Notes under the pieces: model-generated
Told to the model about the DNA's origin: nothing
Databases searched by the model: none
The model's input: the letters and a program-made list of their open reading frames with translations, nothing else
Origin: an uncultured Collinsella sp.
Lineage (GTDB): Bacteria; Actinomycetota; Coriobacteriia; Coriobacteriales; Coriobacteriaceae
Direction of reading: 5' to 3'
Assembly (NCBI GenBank): GCA_902482035.1
Contig: CABSYW010000013.1
Location: forward strand, 1 to 61,757
Length of the DNA stretch: 61,757 nucleotides
Made by a program: the position numbers and the translations under genes
In this document: positions 58,535 to 61,757 of the stretch, piece after piece
How the letters are laid out: the number at the start of each line of letters is the position of its first letter
Position numbering within the stretch: position 1 is the first letter of the stretch

Positions 58535-60025
58535 ATGCAAAACGAGAAATGCAGCAATAAAACCTTACGCGTATGCGGAGCCGGCGGCGTGAGGAAGAAC
58601 AAGGGCAAATGGCAGGCTGTCGTGACGGTGGCCGACGAGATGACCGGGAAGAAGGTCCAGAGGACCAGGAACACCGGCGTGCCCTGCCTGAAGCAGAGCA
58701 CGCGGGGAAAGGCGGCGGCGATGCGCGTCCTCGCGGAATTCAGGTCGGAGGTCGAGCTGGAGCTCGCCGAGGCCGAGAAGACGAGGACCGCTGTCGGCAC
58801 CGGGCTTTCCGCCGAACAGCGGGACGACTACGCCGCGCTGCCGCTCTCCGTGGCGCTCGAGAAGTTCATCGACTTCTGCCTGGAGATGAACAGGATCACC
58901 CCGACGACCCGCGACGACTACCACTACAGCGCCCTGCACATCGAGCGCGACGAGCTCGGCCTCGTCCCCGTGAACGAGGTGACGACCGACGACGTCAACG
59001 CGTGGTCGAGGCGCAGGATCGCCCTGGGCACGGCGCCGGACACGCTCAACAAGTCCTTCAAGCTCGGCAAGCGGCTCTACGCCGTCCTGCTGAAGAGGAG
59101 CAACGACACGATCGGGAGGAACCCGTTCGACGGCGCCCTCGCGCCCAGGGTCATCGCCAGGCCCAGGAACGCGCTGCGCTCCGACCTCGTGCCGAAGCTC
59201 AACTCGGTGACCTCGATGATGTCGGACTCGACCTTCAGGAGGGCGGTCGTGCTCGCCCTGCACACCGGGATGCGCATCGGCGAGGTCTGCGGCCTGCGCT
59301 GGTGCGACGTCGACTTCGAGTCGGGGCTCATCACGGTCAGGCACTCCGTGGCCTACGTCAAGGACAGGGGCTCCTTCATCAAGGACACCAAGAACCACGA
59401 CCTGAGGACGATCCCCATCGACCCGGTGGGCCTGCTCCCCTTCCTGAAGGAGATCAACGAGATCGATTCGCAGAGGCTCCGCGAGGCGTCGACCCTCGGC
59501 CTGCGCGACCTCGCGGACTGCTACGTCGTGTCGCGGCCGGACGGCTCCTTCGCCACCACCAGCTACATCCGCAGGGCGTTCAGGACGTTCTCGGAGACCA
59601 ACGGCCTCATGGGCACCAACGACGAGCTGATAACGTTCCACGGCCTGCGCCACACCTTCGCGACGCAGTGGATCCGCCACGGCGGCGACATCAAGGCGCT
59701 GCAGTCGATCCTCGGGCACAAGGACGCCATGGTCACGCTCAACGTCTACGCCGACATCGAGCCGATGTCCAAGATCCAGAACATGCTGCGCGTGTCGCCG
59801 AGCCTGTGGCGCGGCTATCTCGGCCTGAGGGTGGACCCCGGCCCCATGTTCCAGCAGAAGATCCGCGAGGCGATCGAGACGCTCGAGGCGTTCGGCTACG
59901 GCATCACCGAGCCCGACGACCGCAACGTCCTCATCCGCGACGTTCAGACTATCAGCCGCCTCTACCCCACCGAGTACGCGGCAGTGCTGGGGGCCATCCC
60001 GACCGAGGCGACCGTGGTCGAGTAG
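58535..60025 (+). CDS. int: Tyrosine site-specific integrase
   Basis: 496 residues. N-terminal AP2-like arm-binding region, SAM-like core-binding domain (about 100-200), and catalytic domain with Arg247 (HTGMRIGEVCGLRW), HGLRHTFAT (near 369-375), LGHKD, and Tyr in LNVYAD (near 405). An extra tail of about 90 residues follows the catalytic Tyr. Arg is mostly AGG, unlike the rest of the window, which points to transfer. ATG 58535 follows TTAGGAG. It sits beside the tRNA-Pro remnant, so it most likely drives that integration. Confidence 0.93.
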   Translation: MQNEKCSNKTLRVCGAGGVRKNKGKWQAVVTVADEMTGKKVQRTRNTGVPCLKQSTRGKAAAMRVLAEFRSEVELELAEAEKTRTAVGTGLSAEQRDDYAALPLSVALEKFIDFCLEMNRITPTTRDDYHYSALHIERDELGLVPVNEVTTDDVNAWSRRRIALGTAPDTLNKSFKLGKRLYAVLLKRSNDTIGRNPFDGALAPRVIARPRNALRSDLVPKLNSVTSMMSDSTFRRAVVLALHTGMRIGEVCGLRWCDVDFESGLITVRHSVAYVKDRGSFIKDTKNHDLRTIPIDPVGLLPFLKEINEIDSQRLREASTLGLRDLADCYVVSRPDGSFATTSYIRRAFRTFSETNGLMGTNDELITFHGLRHTFATQWIRHGGDIKALQSILGHKDAMVTLNVYADIEPMSKIQNMLRVSPSLWRGYLGLRVDPGPMFQQKIREAIETLEAFGYGITEPDDRNVLIRDVQTISRLYPTEYAAVLGAIPTEATVVE

Positions 60026-60124
60026 AGGCTGAGACATGCGCTTTCCCAAATCCGTAGTGCAAGTACGGGAATGTGGAATAGCGTTTAGATAGATTCTACT
60101 CGGTCATCTCGGTGGTGCAAATGT

Positions 60125-60167
60125 GGCACGGGTTTCCGCGAACGCGGACGCCCGTGCCCTTCTTTTT
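60125..60167 (+). terminator. Integrase terminator
   Basis: GGCACGGG (60125-60132) with CCCGTGCC (60151-60158) and inner TCCGCG/CGCGGA, followed by CTTCTTTTT. Confidence 0.88.
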
Positions 60168-60302
60168 ATGTTTACGCAAAGAGTCAGCGAGAATGCAGGT
60201 GCGGCCTCGCGGTTCAGGCCGGGGATTTTCAGCCGCGCCGCCCGATTTCGAATAAAGGCCTGCAAATGCAGACGGCTTTCGGGGGGCCCGGCGGCACCTC
60301 TC
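60168..60302. other. Gap between convergent integrase and PH-domain gene
   Basis: 135 bases, GC-rich with several short inverted repeats. No gene or clear T-tailed hairpin on the minus strand for the PH-domain gene. Confidence 0.5.
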
Positions 60303-60758
60303 TCAAAAATGGGAGTATGGCCCGAGGCCGCACCTGTGCCCCAGCTCCGCCACGAGGGCATCGTTGTCGGTCACCGAGACGATGGCGTCGCCGTCGTAGG
60401 GCGCCTCGATGTAGACGCGGTCGAGCGAGTTGGCCGTCCCCGCCCAGAGCGTCCTGGTGCGCCGGACGCCCCGCACGTGGGCGTAGGGTATCACCGAACG
60501 CGTCCCAGCGTACACGACGACGAGGCGGTCGCCGTAGAGCTCGAGGCGGTTGCTGCGGACGGGAAGGGCGGCCAGGGCCACGAGGGCCGGGACGGGCACC
60601 AGCGCGAGCCAGCCCCATAGGAGCGCGGGACTTGAGCTCAGGAAACACGCGATACACGCCGCGGATAAACCGCCCGCCACAATCACCATGGCCGCTATGA
60701 ACCACGGGTCTGTCCTGCCGGGGAACACCCGCTCCGGCCGCTCGCCCTTCTCACCCAT
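60303..60758 (-). CDS. PH-domain-like membrane protein
   Basis: 151 residues. Two membrane helices near residues 18-60 (PWFIAAMVIVAGGLSAACIA; WGWLALVPVPALVALAAL), then a beta-rich part (NRLELYGDRLVVVYAGTRSVIPYAHVRGVRRT) typical of bacterial PH-domain proteins of unknown role. ATG 60758 follows GGGAGG at good spacing; a longer frame to 60848 is less likely. Cargo of the integrated element. Confidence 0.7.
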   Translation of the reverse strand: MGEKGERPERVFPGRTDPWFIAAMVIVAGGLSAACIACFLSSSPALLWGWLALVPVPALVALAALPVRSNRLELYGDRLVVVYAGTRSVIPYAHVRGVRRTRTLWAGTANSLDRVYIEAPYDGDAIVSVTDNDALVAELGHRCGLGPYSHF

Positions 60759-60907
60759 TACGGCCTCCCTCCCGACGCCCTCCCTGGCGGCGCGTGGGGC
60801 CGGAGAGTGCCTTGAACCCGTCGCCGACCATCTTGCTCCCCGTTCCATGGGCCTTCTGTAGTGGTATGTACCCCCGACTATTCGACGGATGTCGTACGAT
60901 TAAACGT

Positions 60908-61231
60908 ATGTCTAACCTTTTAAGACGGGTGCGGCAAGATCGAGCAGATTGTCCGTGCGAGAGGCTTCCCGCCGCAGCGCCCGGTCTCGGGTTCGATGCA
61001 TCGACATCCGTCTCAGGTGGTATCTCCGCTGCGCGGCATTGCAGGGTGCAAAGCCGAGATGCCACGGAGTACGCCGAGGCTTTGCTCGCGTATGCCGAAA
61101 CATATTCCCAATCCGGGAATGCACTTATATATAAGTGCAATCGTCTTGCCATAGACGGGAAACCCGTCGGCCGGGCGGGACCGGAGGGCCGGGCGGCGAA
61201 TGCGAAAGGCCGGATGCAGCCGATGCCCTGA
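60908..61231 (+). CDS. Hypothetical protein, element cargo
   Basis: 107 residues, not recognised. The middle part (DATEYAEALLAYAETYSQSGNALIYKCNRLAI) looks like real protein with helix-forming residues, but no ribosome site is clear and the N- and C-terminal parts are Arg/Ala/Gly-rich. Its TGA overlaps the ATG of the next frame (CTGATG), suggesting coupling. Could also be decayed. Confidence 0.35.
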   Translation: MSNLLRRVRQDRADCPCERLPAAAPGLGFDASTSVSGGISAARHCRVQSRDATEYAEALLAYAETYSQSGNALIYKCNRLAIDGKPVGRAGPEGRAANAKGRMQPMP

Positions 61232-61456
61232 ATGAGGTCCCAACACATGGGAGGGGCAGGTGAATCCATCTCTTTGGCCGCTCCCGAGGGCATGGATTTC
61301 CCAGCCCTCGCCCCCGAGGACATCTTGCAGACGATTCGCAGGTCTCCGAGCGGTAGGTACCTGATGGAGCAGAGGGCCGCGCTGGCGTAGTTGCCGCACT
61401 TCGACGATATGGACGATGACGAGCTCCGCCAATTCGCCGCCCAAGTCAGGCCGTGA
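61232..61456 (+). pseudogene. Interrupted small gene with in-frame TAG
   Basis: Reading from ATG 61232 (or 61247), an acidic protein-like sequence (SISLAAPEGMDFPALAPE, then QTIRRSPSGRYLMEQRAALA) meets TAG at 61388-61390 and continues in the same frame (LPHFDDMDDDELRQFAAQV) to TGA at 61454. The two halves read as one small acidic protein of about 74 residues. Either a pseudogene by one base change or two small peptides. Family not recognised. Confidence 0.4.
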
Positions 61457-61512
61457 TTTTATAGAATTCAGGGAGGACCGCTGTCACGTTCGCCGTTTAA
61501 GAAGGTACCGCT

Positions 61513-61674
61513 TTGAAATATCTCGTCGAGGATTTCGATGATCCGGCAGATCCCGTCCAAGACTACGCCGAGGCCAAGCAAATCGTCCGAAAAGTACTCG
61601 GCTCCCACCCATCGGTGAGACAAGCTGCCACATGGCCATGGAAGCCTCATTTATTTGCGAAGAACATCGGCTAG
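61513..61674 (+). CDS. Hypothetical small protein, element cargo
   Basis: 53 residues from a TTG start with AAGAAGG 8 bases upstream: LKYLVEDFDDPADPVQDYAE, then KQIVRKVLGSHPSVRQAATW and a short end. Compositionally plausible but unrecognised. No partner is identifiable before the window ends; the final 80 bases hold no complete feature. Confidence 0.35.
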   Translation: MKYLVEDFDDPADPVQDYAEAKQIVRKVLGSHPSVRQAATWPWKPHLFAKNIG

Positions 61675-61757
61675 CCGCAGGATTGAAATCATCGACCGAT
61701 AAGTGAGTTCCACCTTTTCGCCCGCAAGCAGTCGTTTCGAGCCAATCTCATCCTGTC

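Noticed and set aside
58565..60057. Two further open frames of 494 codons overlapping the integrase, one on each strand
   Set aside because: They exist because the integrase gene has very high GC at third positions. Their translations are low-complexity Arg/Gly/Val-rich and lack any domain, while the integrase frame has complete catalytic motifs.

Overview
The window is a gene-dense, high-GC bacterial chromosome segment. It most likely comes from a Coriobacteriia genome close to Collinsella; this is inferred from gene content and codon use, not from a database match. Actinobacterial markers are a mycobacterial-type integration host factor, a GarA/OdhI-like FHA protein next to an FtsR-like MerR regulator, and LexA boxes of the GAAC-N4-GTTC type. 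RNase J, RNase Y and SpoVS are also present.

Layout. 135-323: rpmB (minus). 775-6098: pyrimidine operon pyrR-B-C-K-D-F behind a terminator/antiterminator leader. 6338-8748: mIHF, gmk, rpoZ, thiI. 8962-13016: comEA, comEC, holA. 13150-25423: rpsT, lepA, dus, hemW, two J-proteins, mtaB, phoH, ybeY, dgkA, era, recO, rpsO. 25574-37516: pnp, rnj, ftsK, a RodZ-like protein, yajQ, rimO, pgsA, cinA-type amidase. 37774-46556: recA, recX, then rny, a GHKL ATPase, spoVS, miaB, miaA, hflX. 46541-49445: lexA with a coupled acyltransferase, divergent from a LysM membrane protein, then nrdR and dut. 49900-57946: a lipid glycosyltransferase, trxB, a DUF1836 regulator, degV, and the minus-strand run pgsA2-garA-ftsR-apt-nlpC. 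From 58240 a 3' tRNA-Pro fragment and a tyrosine integrase mark the left edge of an integrated element that runs past the window end.

Most genes belong to stress-free housekeeping: nucleotide supply (pyr, gmk, dut, nrdR, apt), translation and tRNA modification (thiI, dus, mtaB, miaA, miaB, rimO, lepA, hflX, era, ybeY), RNA decay (pnp, rnj, rny), and the DNA damage response (recA, recX, recO, lexA and a LexA-controlled LysM protein).

The most unusual signal is in two intergenic regions. Two unrelated families of long hairpin elements (27867-28272 and 49479-49878) each have a conserved core with compensatory base changes, flanked by long arms that pair within a copy but differ completely between copies. 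In one copy the arm contains the tail of the pnp terminator and its inverted duplicate lies at the far end of the element. I read these as candidates for an undescribed kind of mobile or structured RNA/DNA element. Other points of interest are three LexA boxes spaced exactly 28 bp apart, a membrane-anchored zinc-finger J-protein, a GHKL ATPase in the place of ymdB between rny and spoVS, a palindromic operator shared by a DUF1836 gene and degV, and a recurrent GGGTA-type -10 element.
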